From positions 26,160,768-26,224,767 of the forward strand of contig CM043948.1 of assembly GCA_014529385.2 (NCBI GenBank): a stretch of 64,000 nt of DNA, given 5' to 3'. How positions within the stretch are numbered: position 1 is the stretch's first letter; the number at the start of each line of letters is the position of its first letter. Shown in pieces: positions 1 through 11,037 of the stretch. The notes beneath the pieces were generated by a model. That model made no database searches and had not been told where the DNA came from. It saw nothing but the letters and a program-made list of their open reading frames with translations. Origin of the DNA: Adiantum capillus-veneris (Eukaryota; Streptophyta; Polypodiopsida; Polypodiales; Pteridaceae). The position numbers and the translations under genes were made by a program.

Positions 1-599
1 CCTAATTCTATCCTCGGCGCCGCAGATAGATTCTGAGAGCTTTTTTATGTGAGAGGGAGTAGTGGTAGAGTGGGTGAGTTTGATAGTACTCAAACTTTCT
101 GTTGTGTCCTAAGAAAGCCCGAAATCTGTGCGCAGCGACGCATATGGGATTGGAGGGATTTTTGTTTGCTAAGTTATCTCTCTCTGAATGAGTTTGTAAT
201 GCCCATGCAAGAAAGCCCTCATTGTAGTGCTTGTCATTTAATTTTTTTATCTAACCCTGGTCTGCATTTTTTTGTCATTGTAGTGCTTGTTGTTGTCAAA
301 TAAGTAATGGCCATCGCAACTTCATAAAGGTCGTCGGTGCTCATCCAAAGTGAAGACATCCAAAGCCTGGCCTAGAAACAGAGCCCGAGCTTGGCCTAGA
401 AAATCTAGAGTAGGAGCCACGCATGGCATGCAAATGGGATGGGAATTGTGCATGATTATTATCGGAAGCTTTTCTTGTCCTTCTTTCTTTTGTCATAATT
501 ATTGTCAATAGGTGCTAGTTTTAAAAGCATCATCTTTATTGTTTATAAATTTTTCATTATCATTCATATTTTAAAAGAAGATTTTTCTATATAATTTTA
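1..599. other. No recognisable gene; leader to the ParB/methylase-like gene
   Basis: This stretch shows an open frame from 49 to 303 that resembles nothing I recognise. It is AT-rich toward its right end. It could contain a first exon or promoter of the gene that starts near 600, because the first readable exon there has no obvious initiator ATG, but no specific signal supports that. Confidence 0.4.
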
Positions 600-1180
600 G
601 CCCCTCTTCTCGAGGAGGCAACAGGAGAAAGGGAAAATGTGGTGGAAGATCATCCAGTACAATTGAATCTAGTGATCAAGTCAGTTCAGTTTCAGCCACT
701 CAAGAAACTTTTGAGACCCAAGAAGAAGGTGTAAGTCAAGAAATAGGGATTGGTTCTATTCGTGAGGTTGACAATGTCTATGGCCCTAAAAAAGCATCAA
801 TGCAAATCGCCCTTATATGGTTCGACCCAAGGTAGCGACTTCAAATGCTCTTGGGGATGACAACAAATTATATATGCACAGTGGAGAAGATATTTTGCAA
901 ATGACAAGGATATTTAGTTGCTTTGAGTGTCCAGTCGTACCTCTTTGTCGATTAATTCCATAGTGTTCGTGGATTGAGAGATGAAATTTCTGGTTTGAAG
1001 GCGGCATTTTTAAAAGAAGGCTACATGCAAAAAAAAGGGAGCTTTTATTGTATCGCTTTGGACTTGTCAAAGAGAACAAACCCTAGTGACAAGTATGATC
1101 ATGTTTTTTTATTGAGCTTTCAATTTTAATGGTACTCTCTTGTAGAAAGTTGTAAGTATATTGGATTTTTTGTATTTTAG

Positions 1181-1450
1181 ATGATATTTGTGAAACTTGG
1201 GACCCAAATTGGCTTGAAATAAACAACGAGTTTGAGGATGACTTGGCAGCAAAGCCACACTTGCAATCTTTATCAAACAAGATGTTTTATTTTTGCGAGG
1301 GTTGCAACCATCGAATGGTTGCATGGCAAGTGGCAATCAAGGAGAATTTTAGTATGGTGAAAGAAAAACATTGTCGTGTGCTATGCACAATTATTGATCT
1401 TACAAAGTTTCTGAGATTGCATTGCTTACAAGTCTTCAAAGGATGAACTT
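1181..1450 (+). other. ParB-like (ParB/Srx fold) coding segment
   Basis: The exon opens after a TTTTAG acceptor at 1180. It encodes an acidic stretch, then FYFCEGCNHRMVAWQ near 1285-1330, followed by a basic segment and VLCTIIDLT near 1378-1400. A hydrophobic strand, then G-x-N-H-R, then an alanine-rich helix is the signature of the ParB/sulfiredoxin fold, where the N/H-R residues line the nucleotide-binding pocket. Past 1400 the frame must move by one base to continue as an alpha-helical SEIALLTSLQRMN segment, which is the position of the helix after the conserved strand in ParB proteins. The assignment rests on motif reading only. Confidence 0.5.
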
Positions 1451-3287
1451 GTAATTGGATTTTTCTACTAGTCATGAATTTATTGGAGAGATGTTCTATT
1501 GTGAAAAATAAGTTGCTTGTTTTTTTATGTAGCATGAATAAACATGCCTTGGTTGCAACTCATTTGAGAGATGAAATGGTCAATTGTTCAAATATTTGTG
1601 CGGCCAATCATGATGACTATTTACGAGCTTTGCCAGAGAAAGATCAACAAATAATTGCATTTGTGAGAAAGAAGTATTCCAAGGGAGATGAGCCTTGGTA
1701 CCCTTTAACGAGGCGATACCTCGAGAAGCTGTTATATGATGTAAACATTCTTTTATTGTTGTATAAACTTTTGATTTAATAAAAGATAATTTTGTTTAAA
1801 TAAATAGTGTTTGTTGTTGTTTAATACAAAGGTGCAAATGTCGAAGGAGTTCCATTTTCGCATGAAGTAATCAAAGTTGAGAATATCCGAAGATGATCTT
1901 ATGAAAGAGGAGGAGAAAATTTTAAATGGTCTTGCTTGCAAATATGGAGATCAAATTGGGAAGGTGAACTTTAATCTAGATTTTTTCTTGTAAGATTTTT
2001 TTCTCTTGATTGTTAGAATAATTAGTTTTTTGTAATAGATTTTAAATATTGTGGATCCTCGTCTTGGAAAAGAGTGGTTGGATCGCATTTGGGCTCTCAA
2101 ATGGGGACCAGATAGCTGGGCTACTCTAGAGAAGCTTAACCTCATTGCTTTACATAATGCTTCCAAAGAGAATAAAGTTTTATGGGTTAGTCTATTGGAG
2201 GTGGATAAAATTACTCGAGTTGCTTATGGATTGAAACGAGGAGATCACATGTTTCGCATGTAAGGCTCTCAAGTGAAAATGTTTCTATAAATTAATATAT
2301 TTTTCATTCAATGATGCAAAATTTTTTCGTATAGTTGGCTACGTCATGAGGGCTTGCTACATAGAATTCTAGATAGAGCCACTCGATTACTAGTTTATTA
2401 TGTCAATGTGCCAGGAGGTGTTGTTGTGCCTCTTGATTGTACAATTGATATGTATTTTGTGGAGGTGAAGTTGGAACAAGGGTACATATCTTTCCTTTGG
2501 AGATTTCTCTTGAATCAAGGACAAAGGATCCTGAAATTAAAACATTGAAAAGGGTTGATGCTTTGTGGATGGCAGCTCAACATGTGATCTATAGGTGTAT
2601 ATCATGATTCATCTGGTTTTGTGCTCTTCGATTAGATTCTATGTTTTCTACATAGATACCTCTCTCATTTGAAATCTCAAGGTCACATTGTCCCCATTCC
2701 TATTATGGTGAAACAATGGATGGTTGTGAGTGGAGAAGGATGCATGTGGCCTCCCGCTATGCATCAACTCTCAAAGTGGGAGTTGCATAATTGTCCTTGG
2801 TGGGTGGACATGGTGCATGGGCATGTCCTAACCCGCGAGAGAGAGATGTACGATGCACAAAAGAAGGAATCAAGGGGTCCAACAATCCTCCACTTGTGCA
2901 TCAAGCCCAAGAAAAGATACCAACAGGTGGCTATGGTTTAAAAATTGCATTATTTTTAATACACATAAGTGGTGCTTTGTGTTATGATTTTTTTGCCATG
3001 TCTTGTTCTAGAGATGCTCACTTTATAGGCGTAGAAGGAGATTTTGCCAATGAGGAGACGATGGAGGACACTTTACCATTGCACGGTTGTCTTTCTTTTC
3101 ACTATAGTCTTCTTCTTGAGACTTTGCCTCACATTGCAAAGACTAATTTACATTATGAATCTTTATTTGACACTACTTTTTGTGAGTGTTAATGTAGGAA
3201 GAGGTAGAGACTAAAGAAAGTGCTATCTTATGCGTATGTTGTGGATATTTCTTTCGGTTCTTTGGCTTCTTTGGGAGATGGAAATGT

Positions 3288-4396
3288 ATGGCAGTGGTTG
3301 GGGATTACATTGCTATCGCAGGTGATTTTCAGGCAGGTATATGTAATCCTGTATGGGTACCTATTCATGAGCATATGCTCAAGGTACGTGCACCGGATAT
3401 ACTCTATACTAGATGTGGATGTACGGTGGCATGGGCAGTAGATTTCATTTTCTTAGACTTGCCTTTTGGAGGTTTGCATCGTCCATCAAGCACACAAACA
3501 CCATGGGATGTTGGTAGTGAGGAGCATGTTCGTAGTGGTGTCCATTTGGCTCATAATACACTTGCAGATTCAGGGTAGTTACTTGTTATGGCTTCAGGTG
3601 CAGGTATGGTTTTGCTCTCAATAGGTTGTTGTTATATTTTATTGTTTTTCTATCGATTGCAACTTTTTTCTCTTTTAATTGGCTATATTGATTTTATATT
3701 ATAGCTCATAAAATTTAGTTGGCTATCTTTAGGAGATACTCTCCGTTGGGTTGAGAAGTTATGTGGAGGAGTTGATATGCATGTGCATCGTCGCATTATT
3801 ATTATGCACCATGATTCATATGGCTACATAGAGAGCTATGGAGAAAGAGTTGAGGTAACTTTTTTTAAAACTTGCATTAGGTGATATGTGGTAATATTTC
3901 ACAATGTGACACTCTTATTTTTATGTACATGTAGTGCAAAACCTCTACGCTATATTTGGTTTATAGGAGGGGTGTCCATCCACCATGTTTCATTATGGAG
4001 AGCACACCAATGTTTCACTTATTGGGCATGAAGCCAACAGATTCGCTAATGAAGCATTACCTCCCTGATGATTCTCGAGCTTTATCTTCGTTGGGAGAGC
4101 CATGGCGTGGTACATTACAGAGGAGCCATGGGCTATCGGCATGCTTTGTGGAGATGTTGTGTAGGCTGAAGGGCATATGTTTGGAATTTGGGTGTGGTAC
4201 CACTCATGTTTCTAGTGTTTGTTTGGCTACAGGACGCGCTTGTGCTTCTATTGATAGTGATGAGGATTTGATTGCATCATGCGTGTGGCCTTTTCTTCAC
4301 TCAAAAAAGCGAGACAGAGAGGAGGCTTCTACTTCCATAGATCTGGATGATGAGGGAGACAGATTCTTAGGTGGTAATCCGTTTGATGATTTGTGA
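3288..4396 (+). other. Beta-class DNA methyltransferase coding segment
   Basis: The segment VDFIFLDLPFGG at 3437-3472 matches motif IV (D/S-P-P-Y/F) of amino-methyltransferases, with the first proline replaced by leucine. It is followed by EEHVRSGVHLAHNTLADSG and LLVMASGAG, which fit the helix and strand after motif IV. Two introns later come EPWRG and RSHGLSACFVEML (motif X position), then CLEFGCGTTHVSS near 4173-4215, which fits motif I (D-x-F-x-G-x-G-T-T), and GRACASIDSDEDLI, which fits the following ribose-binding strand. The order IV then X then I is that of the beta class, which includes N6-adenine and N4-cytosine enzymes. Motif IV reads LDLPF, so the product base cannot be predicted. 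The protein ends in a charged tail of Ser, Asp and Glu. The exon joins 3603/3733 and 3855/3935 restore one frame apart from the TAG at 3576-3578. Confidence 0.6.
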
Positions 4397-4689
4397 GGCT
4401 TCCACCCTCTAGTAGGACATTGTTTATGGTTTTGAGAGATTTTAGAGTACTTTTGTTTTTGAGACTTGATGGCTATGTATTTTGATTTCCATATGATTTG
4501 TGTATGGTATAATTTTGTGGTTAGATTGGTGATTATTATTGTTTCTTGTCTTATGTTAGTGTATTGCCAATGTACATCGAAGATGTTGCTCAAAGGATGG
4601 CATCAAACAATCAGTATGATTATGTCTTTCGAGATAAACGACAACGATGAAATCTCTTTGTGGATGAGAGTGCGATTCATCTTAGTTTA

Positions 4690-5170
4690 CATGATTACCA
4701 TATGTGCACTTATAGTGGATATTTGTAGCAACTTTTTGCGACTATGGATTTTTTGTATCGAAAATGTTCAAGTGAAGAGGTGTAATGTTTAAAATGTGGT
4801 GAAATTCTCAGGTGTTATTACTCTATTATAGCAAATTGATTCTTTTCTCCCTTTGTTGTTTTGAAGAGTTCAATTTGGTTACTTACATGGTAAGATTATG
4901 GCTCTCTAAATGGACGATAATGATGCAATGTATTTTTGTGTATGATGTCTGACACTTAACTTAGCATGGATACCATACATACACTTGTAGTGGATATTTG
5001 TAGTATCTACTTCTTGTGATTATGGATTTTTTTAAATAAAAAGTGTGCAAAATGAAGAGATGTAATGTTTAAAATATGGTGGGTCTTTAAGGTTTTACTA
5101 TCATATTATAGCAAGTGCGCTCTTTTCTCCTTTTAATATTTTGAAGAGTTTGATTTGGTTACACAAGTAA
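4690..5170 (+). repeat. Diverged direct duplication, about 280-bp period
   Basis: Copy one (about 4700-4885) and copy two (about 4980-5165) share the same order of phrases: GTGGATATTTGTAG, ATTATGGATTTTTT-like, GATGTAATGTTTAAAAT, ATTATAGCAA and TTTTGAAGAGTT. The spacing is about 285 bp. Between 4397 and 4690 I see no gene. Confidence 0.7.
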
Positions 5171-5249
5171 CAACACAACTCACACATAAATTCTATTTAT
5201 CAAATTTTCTTTGAAAATAATCATTTAAACATTGCATTAATGCACATTA

Positions 5250-5251
<2 letters not shown>

Positions 5252-5288
<37 letters not shown>
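5252..5288. repeat. (TA)n microsatellite
   Basis: About 37 bases of uninterrupted TA dinucleotide. It lies at the 3' side of the minus-strand Ty3 RNase H fragment. Confidence 0.95.
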
Positions 5289-5292
<4 letters not shown>

Positions 5293-5379
5293 AGCCCACA
5301 AAAAATACAAATATATACACATGTATTATATTTAAACATATACAAGCACATATGAAGTTGTTTCTTAAATTGATTTTGC

Positions 5380-6010
5380 TCAGTTTTTAGTTCGCTCGAT
5401 GATTGGTAAGGCTCGTTTGTGAAACTTATGTGGCGTAGAGGATCTAAGATGATGGATGATGGCCTGAATCTTAGGATCTTGTTGTTGTAATGGACGGCCA
5501 GTATTGAGATCAATGGCTTGGGGTATGCTGTGTTGCTGGGTATTCTGGATAGGCCATCAACGATGTAGTTGGTCGATCCTTTCCTATACCTGATTGTAAA
5601 TTGGTATTCTTGAAGCGCCAAGGCCCATCGAAGAAGTCGTCCTGGTGGAAGTACCTTTTGGAGAAGAGGAATAATGGGCTAGTGGTCAGTTTTGATAGTG
5701 ATATTGGTCCCATGGAGATAAGGGTGGAATTTGGTGCAAGCCCATACCACTTCTAAGAGTTCCTTCTCAGTTGTGGAGTAGTACTTCGGCCTCGTAAGGG
5801 CCCTGCTGATAAAATCTATTGGCTGCCATCGTCCCTGGTCATTTTGTTGGAGCAAAGCAGCACCTAAACCTGAATTAGACGCATCTGTCTGCAGCAAAAA
5901 AGGTTTTTGAAAGTCTGGGTGAGCTAACATGGCAGATCGTTGGATAGCTTGTTTCAATTGATCAAAGCTCTACTGGCAAGTGGCCCTCCAATTGAAATGA
6001 GTTCCCTTCT
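5380..6010 (-). pseudogene. Ty3/gypsy RNase H fragment
   Basis: Read on the minus strand, 5957-5679 encodes HPDFQKPFLLQTDASNSGLG and FISRALTRPKYYSTTEKELL, the canonical first Asp and Glu motifs of a Ty3 RNase H (TDAS and EKELL). A frame change near 5690-5620 then leads to GPWR and ALQEYQFTIRYRKGSTNYIVDGLSR, the end of RNase H (usually N-x-x-A-D-x-L-S-R). The segment from 6010 to 5958 continues upstream as FxWRATCQ-like sequence with a stop. No reverse transcriptase core and no integrase are attached, so this is a short, frame-shifted relic of about 0.6 kb. Confidence 0.8.
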
Positions 6011-6720
6011 TTAAAAGTGCTCAACCTGCAGCGTTCATGTTTCTCTGTTTCTTTATAGGAAGCGTACAATACATGGCAAGATATTCCAAGAGGGGCCAAA
6101 CCTCATCAGTTCAAGAAGTGTAAACTACCTACTAACGGTTTGGCTGACTCAACTCCTAGGTGGACCTTCTACTGAATCTAGTACATGTGTGTTTCCAGCT
6201 CTGGAGACGCTTAGTTTGGGTCTCTCTTGTGTCTACATGTGAGCACACCACATTGGTGGAGACAGCGGGCACAACTTTCTTGAGGCGTTCACTTTCTTGC
6301 CTTTAGTTTCTTGCTCACTAATTAACGATGGTGTTCCCAAAAAAATAATTTCAATCTGCTAACTTAGCAGTCTTTAATGGTCAATTAGAAGGCCTAGAGA
6401 CCAAATCTGGTTTCAAATTTTAGCTTTTCGATGATGAAAATCTCACATGCACTCGTGTCCTCTCTAGGTCGATTTGAGCGGTCTGTTCCAGAACCTAGGT
6501 TGACTCTAGCCGATGACCTCGCTTATGGCTCACTAGCCGCTCTCCTAGGGAAAAGTCAAAACTATGTTCAAAACCGTGACCATTTTCTCACAATTCTTTC
6601 GAATTGTCGGTTTTAAACACACCTGACTTTCGGATGCATTTTGAGGCCTTAAACGACGTTTTGTTTTTTCAAAGTTGACCTAAATGGTTGCCAAAGTCAT
6701 ACATTTAGTTCAAGTTTTAC
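6011..6720. other. No gene seen
   Basis: Unique-looking AT-rich sequence. One phrase (GGTGGAGACAGCGGGCACAAC near 6257) looks like text adjacent to retroelement leaders, but I could not find matching repeats in the window, so no element boundary is claimed. Confidence 0.3.
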
Positions 6721-7410
6721 TCTAAGATGTGTAGTGTCGCTCTCAAGCTACGTTTTGATATAAAAACTTTTCCAATCCAATAGCGTTTGTAAAAGTTATG
6801 GCCAAAATAGTGAAATGCAGTTTAGAATGGTCAAAAAGAGTCCAAATTCAATTTTAAAAGAAGATTTGGGATATGTGTGACACTGTGAACACCCCTGTAT
6901 GGTCAAAATTACAGTTGGACCCTAAAATTGGCTTGGAGACATCCTACGATAGGATGTCTTTTTGCTCAGAATTGAATAAAATTTGGTGTAGAGACTCCCC
7001 TTGGTGTGTTGAACCCATAGGTATCCTCACTTTTTTTTTCTGAAACCTCTAGGCTGGTCAAATGCTCTAAGATCTGTAGTGTCGCTCTCAAGCTACGTTT
7101 TGATATAAAAACTTTTCCAATCCAATACCATTTGTGAAAGTTATGGCCAAAATAGTGAAATGAAGTTTAGAATGGTCAAAATGAGTCCAAATTCAATTTT
7201 AAAAGAAGATTTGGGATCTGTGTGACACTGTGAGCACCCTTGTATGGTCAAAATTATAGTTGGACCCTAAAACTGGCTTGGAGACATCCTACGGTAGGAT
7301 GTCTTTTTGCTCAAAATTGAATAAAATTTGGTCTAGAGACTCCCCTTGGTGTGTTGAACCCATAGGTATCCTCACTTTTTGTTTCTGATACCTCTAGGCT
7401 GGTCAAATTC
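6721..7410 (+). repeat. 345-bp tandem duplication
   Basis: Copy one begins at 6721 and copy two at 7066, both with TCTAAGAT-x-TGTAGTGTCGC. They stay almost identical through AAAACTTTTCCAATCCAAT, GGAGACATCCTACG and CTCCCCTTGGTGTGTTGAA up to CCTCTAGGCTGGTCAAAT near 7410. Only scattered substitutions separate the copies. A third, shorter and more diverged piece (7558-7640) repeats GGAGACATTCTACGGGTAGG, TCTTTTTGCTCAGAATTG and the CCCCTTG motif. No protein family was recognised in any frame. Confidence 0.9.
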
Positions 7411-7640
7411 TCAAGAATCTGTTTCAGAAGTTGGATACTTTATCAGCTGATTTGTCAAGTCAAATGAGCTCCAAATTGGACCAAAATTGACTGGCAGGAT
7501 TATAAGATGCTATGAAACACTTTAGTATTGTCAAATGTTGGTCTAGGGTCCAAAATCATGCAGGAGACATTCTACGGGTAGGATGTCTTTTTGCTCAGAA
7601 TTGGCCCAAATTTGAACCCTAGATTCCCCTTGAGTGTTAA

Positions 7641-9305
7641 AGTTGTAAGTTATGACCAAATTACAAAAATTATCAAATCCTGTTTTTTAGCCAATATTAG
7701 CTCTTCTATGATTTTTTTGGGGGCTTTCATGATATCCAAATGTAGTTTTGATTTTCTATGTCTCATATTGTAACATAAAGCTAATATTCCTTGAGTTTTT
7801 GGGCACCTAATACCCTATTTTGCATAGTACACAACGATGGTTGGTTTTTTCTATTATAGAAGAAAACAAAACATTCTAGTATATCAAGTATAGATTTTTC
7901 AATATTGCAAGTTTCTTGTGACAACTATATGCATTTTGTAGGTAGTAACCATATCTAGTCATAAGGATCAAATTTGGCTAGATATTCAATAGTTTCTATG
8001 GGATTCTACAACTCATAATGTTGAACCCAGTTTTTTCATGTTTGCTGTATTTTGCACTTCATCTTTGTCCCCAAGATTCCCCTTGGTAAGACATGTATTA
8101 TTCTTTTGACATGCTCCATGGATCCTTATGAACCTAAAGGACAATAGGGAACTAAGAAAACATGCATATATTATTTGTATTCAGCGTGGCTATAGAAACT
8201 TTGATGATAGGTTTGCAGAATGGTAAAAATTCAACTTTTTTGTACCTATTTCTTTTGGCAAAACAAAAAATAGTGAGTGAGAAGCAATCATATGTTCTGA
8301 TCACCAACCCATTGAAGTTAACAAGGGAATTTATCTCAAGTCCTACAAAAATCCCTAGTCTTATTTTTATACAAAAAAACGTAAGAAATGACTGTTTTGA
8401 TGAAAATGTACTGGTCCATCAACTTTGGAGGCTTGGTGTGACCAAAAGATGAGAAATTTTACAAGTCTCTTATTTTTTCCATGTGTAGTAGGCCTTGAAC
8501 TATAACCTCATGAAAGGATTTTACAAAATGAGTGGATCTACTATGGTTTTGGAGGTTTTTTTCAAAACCCTGAAAGGACACTTTTATGTCCTGTTAGGTT
8601 ACCAACCTAGTGTTAAACCATAGATGCCATGAAGACTAGGGTTTGGAAAGTAGTGCAATCAAAGAAGACCCACTCTTTCTCTCTTGCACTCACACACACA
8701 CAAATAAAGAACACAAAAGAGAATGTCAAAACAACACAAAGATGAAAACATCAAGGCTATAGTCATATTGTATCATGGGTAGTATGAAAGGGTTAATAGA
8801 TTATTTAATGGCATTTAATCTTGGCTGACCAAATATATATGTTTTGTCTAGTGATGGGGATTAATTGTGTATACAAATCCTCTTGGTTCATAGTAGCAAG
8901 ATAACTACGCTTACGTCAAAAGAAAAGTTATAGTCTATGAGAGGTAGTATAATGGGATCCAGTGATAGAAGTATTTCATTGAGCCTTTCTGGGCCAAAGA
9001 GAAACACTATACGTTGTTGAAAGTGTATTTTACGGCTAATCCATACGTTAATTCTAATAGATCGTACAGAGTGAAAGCGATAGAAATGATCATCATGTGG
9101 GTTATTCATATAAGATATTATGTGAGAAATGTAGATATGAGAGAAGTGAAGAGATGAGAAGTTTCCCTCCCAAGCCCTATTCTTGCCCGTAGGCAATAAG
9201 GATACTGCGGGGAGAGATGTACCTGTAGCAAGGAGAACCTAAAATTTGCAGAGAGGATGAATTACTAAGAGTGAGAGAGATAGGTTTGGTTAAGGAGATG
9301 AGATT

Positions 9306-9307
<2 letters not shown>
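7641..9307. other. No gene seen; low-complexity intergenic DNA
   Basis: Short open frames (such as 8162-8452 on the plus strand) show no known motif and have codon content like their surroundings. A short (CA)n run lies near 8691-8701. Nothing else is supported. Confidence 0.35.

Positions 9308-9353
<46 letters not shown>
9308..9353. repeat. (TA)n microsatellite
   Basis: About 46 bases of uninterrupted TA. Confidence 0.95.
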
Positions 9354-9357
<4 letters not shown>

Positions 9358-9917
9358 GATTAGAGATGAAAAAGAAAACATCAATGTAGAACACATCTTA
9401 CTTGACAAACCCTTCGGCACCATTATTGATGGAGAGAGAAGAAGAGTGGATAATTCCACTTTGATTGATACACCAAGTGCAAGACCTTCTTTGATTAGAT
9501 TTGATCTTCCAAGGTTAGCTTGTTGCAAGAATGGCTAGTCTTCTTCTAGGAGAAAGTGTAGGCTTAGGCTTATGTTAATGACTAAGTACAATTTGGCATT
9601 ACTACTCCCTCCCTCATGAATTCCTCTCATCAATGGCTTGAATGCTTGATTTCTTTTCAAGGAAGAAGAGGTCCCCTTTTATAGGTGAAGGGAACCCCCA
9701 AGGGTTTACACAAGAAGAGAAGAGCCAGTGTGAACAGAAATTGGAAAAGTTGGAAATGAGCTGTCCCTGCATGATGTGGGCATACTGGGGTCCAGTATTT
9801 TGATCATATCTCCTCAACCGTGGCTCCAAATAAAAAAGTAAAAATATGGGCAAAAAATTCAGCTCATTAGCACGAAAGCCCGTCTCCTCCACCAATATGG
9901 TGCACGAAAAACGAGAC
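9354..9917 (-). promoter_or_regulatory. Possible minus-strand LTR promoter remnant
   Basis: On the minus strand a TATA-like CTATAAAAGGGG lies near 9675-9686. It is followed by a purine-rich leader running toward 9400, which is the layout of an LTR U3/R region. A second TATA-like CTCTATAAAAGAGG lies near 9951-9964 inside the repeat that recurs at 17.1 kb. No second LTR of this exact segment is in the window, so it may be a solo or truncated LTR. Confidence 0.3.
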
Positions 9918-10043
9918 CAAACTCAGCTTGCCTGCTCAGGAGTCGGCAACCTCTTTTATAGAGAGGAGATAGTTGGTTGCATATGCCAAGAACCTACTAG
10001 TGTCCTCCCACACTAGGTGGTCGCACACACGTACGAGACCCAC
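9918..10043 (-). repeat. Dispersed repeat, copy 1 (matches 17,071-17,205)
   Basis: About 130 bp beginning GACCAAACTC and running through CTTTTATAGAGAGGAG and CTCCCACACTAGGTGGTCG recurs at 17,071-17,205 in the same orientation. The pair lies just outside the two copies of the other repeat (10,059 and 16,061). This suggests they are parts of an outer LTR or a composite LTR, but the exact boundaries could not be set. Confidence 0.7.
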
Positions 10044-10058
10044 CACAATGTGGTGTAC

Positions 10059-10592
10059 ATGGAAACGGTGTCAAGAAGTGCGCAGTGCGACCAGGAAAGC
10101 GTCGGGCCTCTGATTGTGAGGATTCATCGCAAAATCAAGCAAGGCGTAGATGATTTGAAGCCAAAAACACACTAAAAAATACAAAAATCCAGCCATGAAA
10201 GCTCCACTTTGAAAAAGAACCAATATTGATCACTCAAAACTCTTGTGTGTGTGAACATTAGGTGTAGCCTCGCTCCCAATTGCACAGATGCAGTGCTCAT
10301 TCGACCTGGTAAAAACCCAAAATTTACGCTTCGATTCTTCGTCGTGACCATTTATGGAAGCTTCAGTACTTCATTGGAGAAGCCCAAGTAGTTATTTGAG
10401 GAGGGGAAACCCTAATTGGAGGCCTCACAGCCTCAACCATGTAGTGGAAGCAGAACGGGACTGCACTAGCACCCTATAAAGGAATGGATGTATCTCGTTG
10501 CTCATATGCCCAAATGAGCTCATTCTTGGCTCTAAAAACTTCCCACACAACTTGAGAAACGATGGAACCATTGTTGATGTAGCATTTTGAGC
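10059..10592 (-). repeat. Partial LTR of a minus-strand Ty3 element, copy A
   Basis: The sequence beginning TGTCAAGAAGTGC matches 16,061-16,577 nearly base for base to ATTTTGAGCTA, where a plus-strand element starts. On the minus strand this LTR would end in TTGACA. Only the 3' part of the LTR remains; the rest was lost or displaced where the plus-strand element at 10,601 begins. It pairs with copy B at 16,061, next to which a primer-site-like sequence and gag lie in minus orientation. Confidence 0.75.
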
Positions 10593-10600
10593 TAGTTTGA

Positions 10601-10993
10601 TGTTACGGCATTAGCCGCACATGCGGTCCTGCGGAGATCTGGACACTGCGGATCAGGAGTCATGCGGTATGCGGCGACCGTAGCGGCAGTTCTTCACGGG
10701 ATATCGTGGGACAGGAGTGTGTGCACTGTTCCCGATCTGCACTGGAGCAACGGCTGTATATGGAGGGGCATACCTATCTTTTGATGTAACTTAACCAATC
10801 TCTATGATATTCATGGCATCTATTGTTGTAACTCTGAGTCTGGATTATACATAAATGAAGCAAGAGGTGTTCTGTGCCTGTGTACTGTGTACTTCCTTCT
10901 CTTGTAATTCTATATGTTGATGTTCACATAATGTAGTTGCGAGTAATCATTCCCGTAATGACTATTGCTCCTGTGTGGGAAATAGCCATTACA
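10601..10993 (+). repeat. 5' LTR of a plus-strand Ty3/gypsy element
   Basis: The boundary TGTTACGG at 10,601 and CCATTACA at 10,993 give TGT...ACA termini, a 393-bp length and an immediately following TGGCGACCACC (10,996) that could be a primer-binding site. The gag frame opens 44 bases later. The 3' LTR is absent, so the ends rest on terminal signals and position rather than on a repeat pair. Confidence 0.5.
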
Positions 10994-11037
10994 TCTGGCG
11001 ACCACCATGCGTGATGGACGGCCTGCGATGAATATGC

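Larger units (their letters stand above)
600..4396 (+). pseudogene. Damaged multi-exon gene: ParB-like domain plus beta-class DNA methyltransferase
   Basis: The pieces read as one protein. A Ser/Thr/Gln-rich N-terminus (about 600-960) leads to a ParB-like segment (1181-1450), a middle region (1550-3190) with no family I can name, and a methyltransferase (3288-4396) that stops at TGA 4394-4396. Several introns have GT-AG ends and keep phase: 1741-1831, 1964-2038, 2260-2334, 3604-3732 and 3856-3934. Lesions visible in the best frame are a one-base shift in an A run near 787-792, shifts near 960, 1400 and 2480, a TAA at 1868-1870 and a TAG at 3576-3578, so it is probably a pseudogene. Unrecognised introns could explain some of these. 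In bacteria and phages, ParB-fold domains joined to DNA methylases occur on mobile DNA. In a plant with introns this is unexpected. It may be an ancient transfer or cargo of a mobile element; no terminal repeats were seen around it. Confidence 0.6.

Noticed and set aside
600-4396. Bacterial contamination as source of the ParB/methylase region
   Set aside because: The region has several in-phase GT-AG introns and AT-rich intergenic DNA, and passes without a break into plant retroelement sequence.
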